From assembly GCA_024638625.1 (NCBI GenBank), contig JAHEJY010000013.1:1-37623 (forward strand): a stretch of 37,623 nt of DNA. Reading direction: 5' to 3'. The stretch comes from Actinomycetes bacterium. GTDB lineage: Bacteria; Actinomycetota; Acidimicrobiia; Spongiisociales; SHLN01. Of the stretch, positions 18,565 to 27,259 are shown piece by piece; the stretch's first letter is position 1; every line of letters begins with the position of its first letter. The notes under the pieces are model-generated. The model did no database searches and was not told the origin of the DNA. It saw only the letters and a list, made by a program, of their open reading frames with translations. A program made the translations under genes and the position numbers.

Positions 18565-20220
18565 CTACCAGCCGACCGCTTCGGCGAGTTCCGGGGGAGT
18601 CACAGCCCCGAGGAAAGCGTCCGCTGTGTCGAGAATGGCTACATCATCGCGCGCCAGCCATCTCCATATCAGGCGGGCCTCAGCGGCGGCTTCCGCGGTC
18701 TCTGGCACTTGACCGGATCCGATAGAAGCGTGATCCGGGCGTAGTGGGAGCTCCCCCGGACCCCACGAGCCGATGAGACGGCCGGACGAGAGGCAGAATC
18801 CGCTGCCGTCTGACAACTCGGCCGAGACCCATCCGGCATCCTGCAGCGCCTGCCAGCGAATGCGGTCGATGAGGCTTGCCCGGAGGCCTTCGTAGCGGTC
18901 ACGCAGGCGGGCAGCATCCTCGTAACGGAGCTGGGCGACGCAATCGGCCACCCGCTCGGCAAGGGGTGTGAGCAACAACGCCGGCTGATCTCCGAAGCCG
19001 GCCGTGATCAGTTCGACGACCGGGAGGTATTCATCGGCCGCCAGTGATCCGTCACAGGGACACAGTGCTCGCCCCAGCTGGGCAGGTGCACAGGGGGCCC
19101 GCCGTTTTCCGGGCGGGCCGGTGCACCGGCGTACCGGCGTCGCATCCCAGATCGCCGCGACAACCAGCTGGGCCCGTTTACGATGCTTGAACGGGCCGAG
19201 GTAGAGACCACCGTCGTCCTTCAGGGTGCGGGCGATCGAGAGCCGGGGAAACTTCTCCGGCGTCAGTTTCACCCAGTATGTTGACTTGGCAGGCCGACCC
19301 CGCCGGTTGTAACGGGGCCGGTGGGCACCAATCAATCTGAGCTCCGTGATCTCGGCCTCGAGCTCAGTGGGGCAGATGCGGTATTCGATCGTCTCGAGGT
19401 CGCGCAACATGGAAGCGATGGTTCGTCGGGTGTCACCGTGGAAGTATTGGCGAACCCGGCTCCTCAGATTCTTGGCTTTCCCCACGTAGATGACCTCGCC
19501 ATCGCGGTTCCTGAACAGGTAGACGCCCGGTCGGCGGGGAAGGTCTTCCGTCAGTTCGATTTTTGCATAGTTGGCACCGCCCTTTGCTGAGCACAACAGG
19601 AGCAGATCGTCGAGGTGGGTGGTTCCGAGCGAGCCCGACTGCTCCAGCAGGCTGAACATGACGTGGGCTGTCGCTTGTGCGTCCGCAAGTGCACGGTGAT
19701 TGGGGGTGATCGGTGATCGAAAATGCGCAGCGAGTGTTCGCAGTTTCAGGTTTCGGACGTCGGGACGCACGAGGCGCCGCGCGAGGGCGGCGGTATCGAC
19801 GGTCGTATTGGCAAGCCGCCCGTAACCGAGTCGCTCAGAAGCGGCGTTGAGGAACGACATATCGAAGCGAACGTTGTGGCCGACGATGACTGCATCACCG
19901 ATGAACTCGAGAAAGGTTGGCAACGCCTCATCAATGCGAGGCGCATCGATGACCATGGCGTGAGTGATGCCGGTGAGGATGGTGATGGTCGGCGGTATGA
20001 CCGCACCAGGATTGACGAGCGTCTGGAAGGTACCGATGAGCTCGCCGCCGCGGTACTTCACCGCCCCGATCTCGGTGATTTCGCACGAGGCGGCCGATCC
20101 GCCGGTCGTTTCGAGGTCGAGTACGCAGTAGGTGACCTCCCACAGCGGGGTACTCAGGTCGTCGAGACTTTGCTGTCCCTGTTTGTCGACCTGTTTGTTG
20201 CTCTGTTGGTTGCTCGGCAT
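18565..20220 (-). CDS. DEDDh (DnaQ-like) exonuclease fused to UvrC N-terminal-like GIY-YIG nuclease
   Basis: YCVLDLETTGGSAASCEITEIGAV, VGHNVRFDMSFLN, NHRALADAQATAHV (DEDDh exo); RRPGVYLFRNRDGEVIYVGKAKNLRSRVRQYF (GIY-YIG). ATG at 20220 preferred because the ATG at 20247 lies inside the LexA box. Confidence 0.9.
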   Translation of the reverse strand: MPSNQQSNKQVDKQGQQSLDDLSTPLWEVTYCVLDLETTGGSAASCEITEIGAVKYRGGELIGTFQTLVNPGAVIPPTITILTGITHAMVIDAPRIDEALPTFLEFIGDAVIVGHNVRFDMSFLNAASERLGYGRLANTTVDTAALARRLVRPDVRNLKLRTLAAHFRSPITPNHRALADAQATAHVMFSLLEQSGSLGTTHLDDLLLLCSAKGGANYAKIELTEDLPRRPGVYLFRNRDGEVIYVGKAKNLRSRVRQYFHGDTRRTIASMLRDLETIEYRICPTELEAEITELRLIGAHRPRYNRRGRPAKSTYWVKLTPEKFPRLSIARTLKDDGGLYLGPFKHRKRAQLVVAAIWDATPVRRCTGPPGKRRAPCAPAQLGRALCPCDGSLAADEYLPVVELITAGFGDQPALLLTPLAERVADCVAQLRYEDAARLRDRYEGLRASLIDRIRWQALQDAGWVSAELSDGSGFCLSSGRLIGSWGPGELPLRPDHASIGSGQVPETAEAAAEARLIWRWLARDDVAILDTADAFLGAVTPPELAEAVGW

Positions 20221-20231
20221 CGGGATCAAGC

Positions 20232-20260
20232 ACCCTACATCGAACATATGTTCGACCCAA
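20232..20260 (-). promoter_or_regulatory. LexA (SOS) box embedded in the promoter of the exonuclease/UvrC-like gene
   Basis: Perfect 16-bp palindrome TCGAACATATGTTCGA (20240-20255) matches the actinobacterial SOS box TCGAAC-N4-GTTCGA. On minus: TTGGGT-17 nt-TAGGGT, with the box inside the spacer. Confidence 0.9.
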
Positions 20261-20377
20261 GCATCTACATCGATGTCTCGTGAAACCGCCGGGACCTGAG
20301 GTTTGCGACTGTTATGGGGTTGGCCCCTCGAGCGGCGTATGTGCGCATGCCGTGCCTCCGGCGATACACTCCCGCCT

Positions 20378-21490
20378 ATGCAGGTTCACCGCCCCCGGCA
20401 CGGTCGTTTTCTGGAGGATTTTGCCGTCGGAGATAGTTGGCTCCATCCCCGGGGCTTCTCCGTCAGCCGCACGATGAGCCGACTATTCGCAACCGCGTTC
20501 TACGAGACCAGGCCGATGTATTTCTCCGCCGTCGACGCCAAAAAGGCCGGGTACGCCGACCTTCCGGTCCATCCTTTGCTGGTATTGGGCATGGCGATGT
20601 CATTGGGCATGGAAGCAGATTCAGAACAGGCGATCGCACACCTGGGATTTCGAGACCTCTATCTCCATCGGCCGATTTATCCCGACATGATGCTGAGAAC
20701 CATGACGCAGGTCCTCGACGTGGCGGTGAAGGGCGATGAGCACCCGGGGGTCGTAGAGCTGAGGAGCGCCGTGGTCGGCGACGATCGGCTTCCTGTCATT
20801 CACTACCGGCGCTCGATGCTGGTCAGAAGACGGCCGGCTGAGTTTGATGCGCGTCCCATCGACGTCGACCCTGTCCCGTTTCCAGACCTCAACGTACGAA
20901 GTTGGTTTCCTCCGGCTATGGAGTCGTGGCCGGTGGCGCCCGACTACAGCGAAGGGGATGTGATTCTCCATCAGAGCCGGAGGACGGTCACAGATGAGCA
21001 CGTCACCTGGGCATCGTGGCTCGGCAGTACCCATCCTGCGCATTTTGACCAGTTGTATCCGGGCGACGCAGAACCTGTCGGGAGCGGTCCCGAAGTCCAT
21101 TCGAGTCTCGTGCTGGCCTGGGCAGCTGGTTTGGCAGGCAGAGACACCGTCCAATCGGCGGTAGCCGAGATCGGCTACGACGATGGTCATGAGGCCGCTC
21201 CCATACGGACCGGCGACACCATTTCTGTCTTGAGCAAAGTGTTGGATCGGGTTGCCGTCGAAGAGGGAACCGAAATGGCCTTTCGGCTGGTGGCGATCAA
21301 GAATCAGACCGCAGATGAGGGATGGGAGGAATGGGGAGCCTCGATATTCGAATCAGAGCTCGGAAAAGGCGAGGCAAGCCGGGTGCAGAACAAGGTGCTC
21401 GAGATCACGAGGAGAGTGCTGTTCGCACCGACACCGCTCGAAGTCGTACCCGGACGGGCTCGCTCGCTGCGCGTTGTGCCGGAGTCCTGA
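20378..21490 (+). CDS. MaoC/hotdog-family hydratase, similar to mesaconyl-CoA hydratase-type proteins
   Basis: Two hotdog-like halves: FAVGDSWLHPRGFSVSRTMSRLFATAFYETRPMYFSAVDAKKAGYADLPVHPLLVLGMAMSLGM and the second half with GSTHPAHFD and RTGDTISVLSKVLD. Start moved to 20378, with TACACT at -13..-8. Confidence 0.7.
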   Translation: MQVHRPRHGRFLEDFAVGDSWLHPRGFSVSRTMSRLFATAFYETRPMYFSAVDAKKAGYADLPVHPLLVLGMAMSLGMEADSEQAIAHLGFRDLYLHRPIYPDMMLRTMTQVLDVAVKGDEHPGVVELRSAVVGDDRLPVIHYRRSMLVRRRPAEFDARPIDVDPVPFPDLNVRSWFPPAMESWPVAPDYSEGDVILHQSRRTVTDEHVTWASWLGSTHPAHFDQLYPGDAEPVGSGPEVHSSLVLAWAAGLAGRDTVQSAVAEIGYDDGHEAAPIRTGDTISVLSKVLDRVAVEEGTEMAFRLVAIKNQTADEGWEEWGASIFESELGKGEASRVQNKVLEITRRVLFAPTPLEVVPGRARSLRVVPES

Positions 21491-21497
21491 TTCCGCA

Positions 21498-22277
21498 ATG
21501 GTCGATATCAGCAGTCCGAACAATCCAATAGTCAAGGACGTCGTCCGGTTGCGGACGCACCGACGCCGGCATGACGAAGGGCGATTCCTCATCGAGGGAG
21601 CCCGGCTGATCGAAAAGGCTGCCGCTGCAGGAGTCGACCTGGCCGCGGTGTTCGTGGTCGAACGTGAAGCGTATCCCGGGTCGGTTTCGGTATCGCGAAC
21701 GGCGATGACCAAGATGTCGGGTCGACGCAACCCGCCAGACGCTCTTGCCGTGGCCAACTGCTGGCCCCTCTCGCCCGATGAATCGACGACCCCGGCCATG
21801 GCGTCAGAACCGGCAACGACGACGGATGCATGGTGGGTTGCTCTGGTCGGGATCGAAAAGCCCGGCAACGTTGGCGCCATCATGAGATCGAGTGCCGCCC
21901 TGGGAGCGTCCGGGGTACTGATTGTCGACTCCGGCGTCGACGTGTTCTCGAGCAATGTTGTTCGCAACTCGGCGGGTGCTCTGTTCTCGCTCCCCATCGT
22001 CGAAATCGAAAGCGATCTTCTCCATGATTTTGCGGCGGCCAGATCTGCCCGCTTGGTGGGCACGGTCCCGGAAGGGGGAACCAATCTGTGGCACGCCAAC
22101 CTCGACGATGCCGTGATTGTGTTGATCGGAAGCGAGGCGAACGGCTTGCCACGGGAAGTCCTCGAGACCTGTGACGAGCTCGTGACGGTGCCGATGCATC
22201 CCACGAGCGTCGATTCTCTCAACGCCTCGGTGAGCGCCGGAATCGTGATGGCGGAGCTGCTGCGAAGACGCCTCTGA
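21498..22277 (+). CDS. TrmH/SpoU-family RNA 2'-O-methyltransferase
   Basis: Start reassigned to ATG at 21498 with GGAG upstream. EGARLIEKAAAAGVDL (substrate-binding domain), GNVGAIMRSSAALGASGVLIVD, VIVLIGSEANGLPREVLETCDELVTVPMHPTSVDSLNASVSAGIVMAE. Confidence 0.93.
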   Translation: MVDISSPNNPIVKDVVRLRTHRRRHDEGRFLIEGARLIEKAAAAGVDLAAVFVVEREAYPGSVSVSRTAMTKMSGRRNPPDALAVANCWPLSPDESTTPAMASEPATTTDAWWVALVGIEKPGNVGAIMRSSAALGASGVLIVDSGVDVFSSNVVRNSAGALFSLPIVEIESDLLHDFAAARSARLVGTVPEGGTNLWHANLDDAVIVLIGSEANGLPREVLETCDELVTVPMHPTSVDSLNASVSAGIVMAELLRRRL

Positions 22278-22290
22278 CCGCCTTGCGGCC

Positions 22291-24651
22291 CTACCAGCTG
22301 CTGCCTCCACCCCCACCGAAGCCGCCTCCGCCTCCGAAGCCGCCTCCGCCGAATCCTCCAAAACCCCCGAAGCTGCCGCTCGACCAGCCTCCGCCGCCCC
22401 ATGAAGAACCTCCGCCACTGGAGCCACCCCAGGTGCCACCGCCCGTGCCGCCGAACCAGCTATCGCGGTCACCCGACCAGGAGTCGTGCCGGTAGATCGG
22501 TTCCCAGCCGTACTGGCCCGCATTGCCGCGAGTCAGTATCCAGTGGTAGTAGAAGACCGTGAAGGGATCGAAAGCTCCGATGCCCGCCGGGATCGGCCGG
22601 CCGGTCCAGGAATCCTGCTGGCCGTGGGTTCCCGCGTGGGCGAGCTCAGGGGCGAATCGGTCGGCGTCAGCGATCTTGCTGCGTGCCAGAGCCTGGCGTT
22701 GGGCCGCATAGGCCAGGGCGAATGCCCGGGGTCCCCGCGGGTCGCTCGCCCCGAACGCCGCTGCAATATCGGCGTATGTTCCTTCCAATCCGAGATCGGC
22801 AAGAGCCGCTCGTGCCTCTATCCACCGTCGCATAGCCTGAACCGGTTCCAGAGAGATGGCGAGGACCCCCGCGATCGACCGCCGGGCATCTCCCTCCACA
22901 CCATGGGCGACGAGATCCTTCAGCAAATCCTCGTAGACGTCGAACGCGTTGGCACGAGCTCGCATCATGGCTGCAGCGATGGAAATCGGCAGCCCGAGGC
23001 GATCGGCGTGGCGCCGAATGGCTTTGATCTGTTTCTGCGAACTCAGACCGGCCAGCGCGTATTCGGTTGATTGGTTCGGGTCGAGGCCGTTCGACCGATT
23101 CTTGCGATATGCAGTCACAAAGTTGGAGATATCCGTCTCGTTGTGATTGAGCAGCAACAACGCGGCCAATGCGTCGAGGTCGAGCCCATCGCGCTTGAGT
23201 GCGGATCCAAGGTGGTCGAGCTCCGATCGTACCTTCTCGTATGACGCGGCCGAGTGGTCGGTGTCGGCGTCGAGATCTGCCAGGGCAGCCGCCACCGCCG
23301 GCCGGGCTGCAGTGTCGGGAAGCCGCTCGTACAGCGCCTCCAGCCGATGCACCTTGTCATCGGCAACCTGGTAGGCGTCTTCCAGAGCTGCGACGGCGTC
23401 GGACAGAGAGGCGTCGGACTTGAATGTGGGGACCGCCTTGATGAATCGCTCGCCCCGGTCGGAGATGATGGCTTCACCGACGGGTGTCTCATGCAGCTGG
23501 TCCAGAATCTGCCGGCCCACCCGCTTGCGCGCAGCGGCAACTCGATGCGGTCGCTGGCTGTCAACCAGCGCCTGGAGTTCCATAAGGCGGACGGCAAAAG
23601 TCGGATCGTCATCCGGCTCTACGTCGAGGGCGGCAGACGCCACGGCCTGCACTCCCTCGTCCGTCAGCTCGGCTTCGCCCGAAGCGGCCAGCTCCAGAGG
23701 AATTTCGGTCTCTTCGGTGAGGCGTTGCCCATCGACGACATCAAGCAGTCCAGCCGACCACAGCGCCACTGCATCCGTCTCCGAAACCGGACCAGAGGCG
23801 ATGAAAGAGTTGAGCGCCGCCTCGGCATCGAAAACGGAGAGGTCGACCGGGGACCCCGGAGGAGGATTGAGGTATTCGGAGATAGTGGGAAGTTCGGCTC
23901 CCGAGACACGGAGCCGCTCGAGCTCGCCATCCACGAGCTCGGTGCGTTCGCCCATGATTTCGGCCCGCTCTTTGCGGCGCCAGCTGACCAGAGCAACACC
24001 TCCGACCCCGAGCGTGATTGCTCCTACTACACCGAGGCCGGTCCACAGGCCGGCGCCGGGATCCACCGGCGTGGGAACAGGCACGGGCACGATCGGTCCC
24101 GGGTCAGGGTCGACAGGGCCTGGGTCGGGGTCGACCGGTGCCGGAACTTCACCTTCGGCGTAGGCGACCAGGCCTTCCTCGAGCCGGGTGATGATCGCAA
24201 TGAGTCCTCCGTCGAAATCGCCGTTAGCGAAGAAACCATCTCCGGCCGAGGCGATCTCACCAGGGTCGCGTGGGAAATCGACAAATCCGTTGCCCAGCTC
24301 GACCCATGTTTCGCGATCGCCGAGATTGACGAGAACGACTACTCCCTGGCCTGTGGTTTCCTCACTCATACCGCCGACCGCCCACCGTTCCCCGATGTCG
24401 CGGGCGAATTCCTGCGACGACATCCCGTTGGTCGAATCTGTGGTGACGACTGCGATCTGGCTACCCGTGGCATCGACCACCCGCGCAATGGCGGCCTCAA
24501 CCGATGCGTCGTTTTCAACGATTCCGGCTGCGTCCGTGAGGTAGCCCGACGGCTCCTCGGGGATCTGGGCCAGCGCCCCTGCCGTCGCAGTCATCAGCAC
24601 CGCCAGAACTGCCCAGAGGGCGGTGAGGGCCGATGATGTTCGCGGTTGCAT
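22291..24651 (-). CDS. Secreted/membrane TPM-domain protein with Gly-rich C terminus
   Basis: Start at MQPRTSSALTALWAVLAVLMTATAGALAQ (24651). TPM domain YLTDAAGIVENDASVEAAIARVVDATGSQIAVVTTDST...GQGVVVLVNLGDRETWVELGNG; TM GLGVVGAITLGVGGVALVSWRRK; tail GGGGFGGGGGSSW. Confidence 0.85.
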   Translation of the reverse strand: MQPRTSSALTALWAVLAVLMTATAGALAQIPEEPSGYLTDAAGIVENDASVEAAIARVVDATGSQIAVVTTDSTNGMSSQEFARDIGERWAVGGMSEETTGQGVVVLVNLGDRETWVELGNGFVDFPRDPGEIASAGDGFFANGDFDGGLIAIITRLEEGLVAYAEGEVPAPVDPDPGPVDPDPGPIVPVPVPTPVDPGAGLWTGLGVVGAITLGVGGVALVSWRRKERAEIMGERTELVDGELERLRVSGAELPTISEYLNPPPGSPVDLSVFDAEAALNSFIASGPVSETDAVALWSAGLLDVVDGQRLTEETEIPLELAASGEAELTDEGVQAVASAALDVEPDDDPTFAVRLMELQALVDSQRPHRVAAARKRVGRQILDQLHETPVGEAIISDRGERFIKAVPTFKSDASLSDAVAALEDAYQVADDKVHRLEALYERLPDTAARPAVAAALADLDADTDHSAASYEKVRSELDHLGSALKRDGLDLDALAALLLLNHNETDISNFVTAYRKNRSNGLDPNQSTEYALAGLSSQKQIKAIRRHADRLGLPISIAAAMMRARANAFDVYEDLLKDLVAHGVEGDARRSIAGVLAISLEPVQAMRRWIEARAALADLGLEGTYADIAAAFGASDPRGPRAFALAYAAQRQALARSKIADADRFAPELAHAGTHGQQDSWTGRPIPAGIGAFDPFTVFYYHWILTRGNAGQYGWEPIYRHDSWSGDRDSWFGGTGGGTWGGSSGGGSSWGGGGWSSGSFGGFGGFGGGGFGGGGGFGGGGGSSW

Positions 24652-24753
24652 GCGCAAAACGTTAGCTGCCCGCAGATGGTTCCGATTCAGCCCGATCAGC
24701 GGAGAGGCCGACAACGGTGACGATCGTTGACGGGTGGCAGCGATCCACGCCTG

Positions 24754-25824
24754 TCAGGCGGAGATGGTTTCGGTTCGGCGCGTTTGACGCTGGAGATAAG
24801 GCCGGTCGACAGTGAGGCCAGTACCCAGGCCGGTGGGAATCTCGAGACCATGTTTGCCGGGCCTCCAGCCGGGCTTCACGATGTCGCGGCCCCATTGTCC
24901 GAAATAGTGGGCGAGCGGTCCCGCATCGAGGCCGGTGGCTGCCGCGAGCAGTGCTGCCTGTCCGGCGGCCAGCAGCGTCGAGCCCCCGGGTTCGAGCACG
25001 CCGCTAAGGCCTTCCTCCATGCAGTATGTGGCAACGTCGAGGAGCGGCCGAAAACCTCCGAACTCGTTCGTGTCGAGCATGAGCCCCGCGATGCTCGAGT
25101 GGGCTGCCTCGGCAACGTCGCTCCAGTGCCGGGCCCTCAACCAGACGTCAATGCCGCCACCCGAAGCCAGCCCTCTGGTCGCCTCTGTATCGTCCTTCGA
25201 AAACGGATCGACCAGCGCCTCAATGCCAACCCGCTCGATGGTTTTGAACACGACCGCCTCGGTCGGGTGGAAGGATCCGCCCGCATCTGCGATCACCCTT
25301 GTGGCGGGAAACGTCGACCGGAGCATGGAGATCGGATCGATGTCCCAACCGGGAGTGATGGACACGTGAAGCGCAGTTATTCCTCGATTGATCTCGAAAT
25401 CTGCGATTTTTTCGAGTTCTTGCAATGTATCTTTGATTCCGATTTTGGCACGGAACGTGAGATTTTTCGACCCCCCTCCAAGCGCGTCGAGCATTCGGGC
25501 CGAGTGGGTTCGGGCGTAGAGATCCCACAGGGCCAGTTCAAGTGCCATCTTGGTTTTGGGATGGCCTTTGAGCCCTTCCAGGCGAACACCGGTACCGGAC
25601 GGATGGACCGGCGGTGCTTCGAGTAGTACCGGGATCGCATGTTGAGTGGCAAAAAGCCATGCGCTGTCTGCGAATTCGACACCATGCCATGGTGTGGTTC
25701 CGACGGCAATCTCGGACCAGCCGTGATGACCGTCGTAGGTGGCTTGTACGATCAAAGCCTCACCCCGGGAACCGTCAGGTCGCGTGAGGACGACTTCGTG
25801 CAGAGTGATCGAATCGAGATGCAT
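24754..25824 (-). CDS. Enolase-superfamily (NSAR/OSBS-like) protein with missing catalytic residues; predicted pseudoenzyme
   Basis: Fold-level similarity to NSAR/OSBS: KGHPKTKMALELALWDLYAR, GIKDT, PGWDIDPISMLRSTFP, IADAGGSF, FGGF. The lysines and most metal ligands are replaced. Start at 25824 supported by upstream AGGAG. Confidence 0.8.
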   Translation of the reverse strand: MHLDSITLHEVVLTRPDGSRGEALIVQATYDGHHGWSEIAVGTTPWHGVEFADSAWLFATQHAIPVLLEAPPVHPSGTGVRLEGLKGHPKTKMALELALWDLYARTHSARMLDALGGGSKNLTFRAKIGIKDTLQELEKIADFEINRGITALHVSITPGWDIDPISMLRSTFPATRVIADAGGSFHPTEAVVFKTIERVGIEALVDPFSKDDTEATRGLASGGGIDVWLRARHWSDVAEAAHSSIAGLMLDTNEFGGFRPLLDVATYCMEEGLSGVLEPGGSTLLAAGQAALLAAATGLDAGPLAHYFGQWGRDIVKPGWRPGKHGLEIPTGLGTGLTVDRPYLQRQTRRTETISA

Positions 25825-25905
25825 CGCCCGGCTCCTGGCTGTACCGTCCATCAGTAAACGCCCATTGTGGTCGGGGTGCAATGAGTTACGTGACTAAATA
25901 GGCAA

Positions 25906-25954
25906 GGTCGGGTTGGCGCGACCAGGTTTTCCGATAGTATTCGAGTCCCAACCC
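25906..25954 (+). ncRNA. Candidate structured 5' leader element of metK (hairpin plus possible pseudoknot)
   Basis: GGTCG(25906-25910)/CGACC(25919-25923) stem; loop GGTTGG (25911-25916) complementary to CCAACC (25948-25953); lies upstream of an intrinsic terminator. Confidence 0.45.
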
Positions 25955-25962
25955 ACCACCAG

Positions 25963-25999
25963 CGCGACCCCGGCATCTTCTGTCGGGGTTGCGTTTTTT
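25963..25999 (+). terminator. Intrinsic terminator in the metK leader, just upstream of the start codon
   Basis: CGCGACCCCGGC-ATCTTCT-GTCGGGGTTGCG-TTTTTT: 12-bp stem (two G-U), 7-nt loop, six T; ends 20 nt before the GTG at 26020. Confidence 0.85.
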
Positions 26000-26019
26000 C
26001 CGGGTTGGAGCTCTGAGCA

Positions 26020-27186
26020 GTGCCTAATCTCGCAACCATGAACTACTTCACGACTGCTCGACCCCCCTTCTCGCCCCCGGTGGAGTTCGTGGAGAGAAAG
26101 GGTCTCGGGCACCCGGACACGATTTGTGATGCCGTCGCCGAAGAGCTGTGCCGTTACCTGGCGCGCGGCTACATGGAACGTCTCGGCACGGTTCAAGCAT
26201 TCAACGTAGACAAAGCGATTCTGGCTGCCGGCGCGGTGGACATCGGGTTCGGGGGCGGCGTCCCGGTAACCAAGACAAGGTTGATCGTGGTCGGCAAGGC
26301 CGATCTCACGCAGTGGACTCCTGAACGTGATGAGCTGATCAAGGTCGTATCCACCAAGCTCCAGGAATTATTGCCAGATGCCAACCTGGAAGAGGCATTT
26401 GACGTTGACGTATGGCTCAGCCCGTCGTCCGTCGACCTTTCCGCAGTCGTCTCAGGACGGGGGGAAGATGATGTTCCGTTGGCAAATGACACGTCGTTCG
26501 CGGCCGTGTCGCTGCCGCGTTCGGCACTGGAAGATCTGGTGTTTGCCATCGAGTCGGAACTCAACAGCGGTGCTTTTCGTTCAAAGGTGCCGGTGGGACG
26601 CGACATCAAAGTCATGGGGGCGCGGAGCGACGGATTCGAGGTAACGGTGGCAGCCCCTGTCATGGCCACCCAGGTGGATGGGCCCGCCGACTACAAGGAA
26701 GCCGTGCTGGCGGTAGCCGATCGTGCCAAGGAGATCGCGGCCCATTTGGTAGGTCACGCCGATATTTCGGTAAACAAGGCAGACAACGACGACACGCCCT
26801 ACCTCTCGCTGACAGGGTCCAGCGCCGAGCAGGGCGATGATGGCCAGGTGGGAAGGGGTAACCGATTCGGGGGGCTCATCACCCCTTATCGGGCGATGAG
26901 CCTGGAGGCCGCGTGCGGCAAGAATCCTGCTGCCCACGTCGGTAAGACGTACCATGCGGCTGCGTGGGATATATCGGAACGTGTCGTTGCCGAAACGGGT
27001 GCTACCGAAAGCACGGTTCGATTGTTGTCGCAGATCGGTAGTCCCGTGACCCAGCCTCTCGCCGCCCATATCGAGTACGCAGGCGACGCCGACGACAACC
27101 TCATCATCGACATTGCACAGGAAGCCCTCAGCGATTGGAATGGTATACGCGATCGGCTCATCGACGGGGAGTACATTCTCTACTGA
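26020..27186 (+). CDS. Archaeal-type S-adenosylmethionine synthetase
   Basis: VERKGLGHPDTICDAVAEEL, VDKAILAAGAVDIGFGGG, SLTGSSAEQGDDGQVGRGNRFGGLITPYRAMSLEAACGKNPAAHVGKTYH match the archaeal MAT family rather than canonical bacterial MetK. GTG 26020 has GGAG 9 nt upstream; ATG at 26038 is the alternative. Confidence 0.9.
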   Translation: MPNLATMNYFTTARPPFSPPVEFVERKGLGHPDTICDAVAEELCRYLARGYMERLGTVQAFNVDKAILAAGAVDIGFGGGVPVTKTRLIVVGKADLTQWTPERDELIKVVSTKLQELLPDANLEEAFDVDVWLSPSSVDLSAVVSGRGEDDVPLANDTSFAAVSLPRSALEDLVFAIESELNSGAFRSKVPVGRDIKVMGARSDGFEVTVAAPVMATQVDGPADYKEAVLAVADRAKEIAAHLVGHADISVNKADNDDTPYLSLTGSSAEQGDDGQVGRGNRFGGLITPYRAMSLEAACGKNPAAHVGKTYHAAAWDISERVVAETGATESTVRLLSQIGSPVTQPLAAHIEYAGDADDNLIIDIAQEALSDWNGIRDRLIDGEYILY

Positions 27187-27259
27187 TCGAGCTGGTAGTC
27201 GAGCCCGCTGCTCGGGGGCTCCGGAGGAGTGGTAGTGGGGTTTTTGAGTCGAGCCTGTA

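Noticed and set aside
22283-22495. Plus-strand proline-rich ORF MRPYQLLPPPPPKPPPPPKPP
   Set aside because: It is the antisense of the Gly-rich C terminus of the TPM-domain protein; low-complexity artifact.
25851-25881. Upstream starts for the enolase-like protein (25881 or 25851)
   Set aside because: The start at 25824 has a well-spaced AGGAG and begins at the conserved domain.
25931-25962. tRNA-like 3' end (TTCGAGTCC...ACCCACCACCA) upstream of metK
   Set aside because: No 5-bp T stem flanking TTCGAGT and no acceptor or anticodon arms; coincidental resemblance.
27201-27245. GAGCCC/GGGCTC hairpin followed by GTTTTTGAG as a terminator between metK and the rhodanese
   Set aside because: The T tract is about 20 nt away from the short stem; not a convincing intrinsic terminator.
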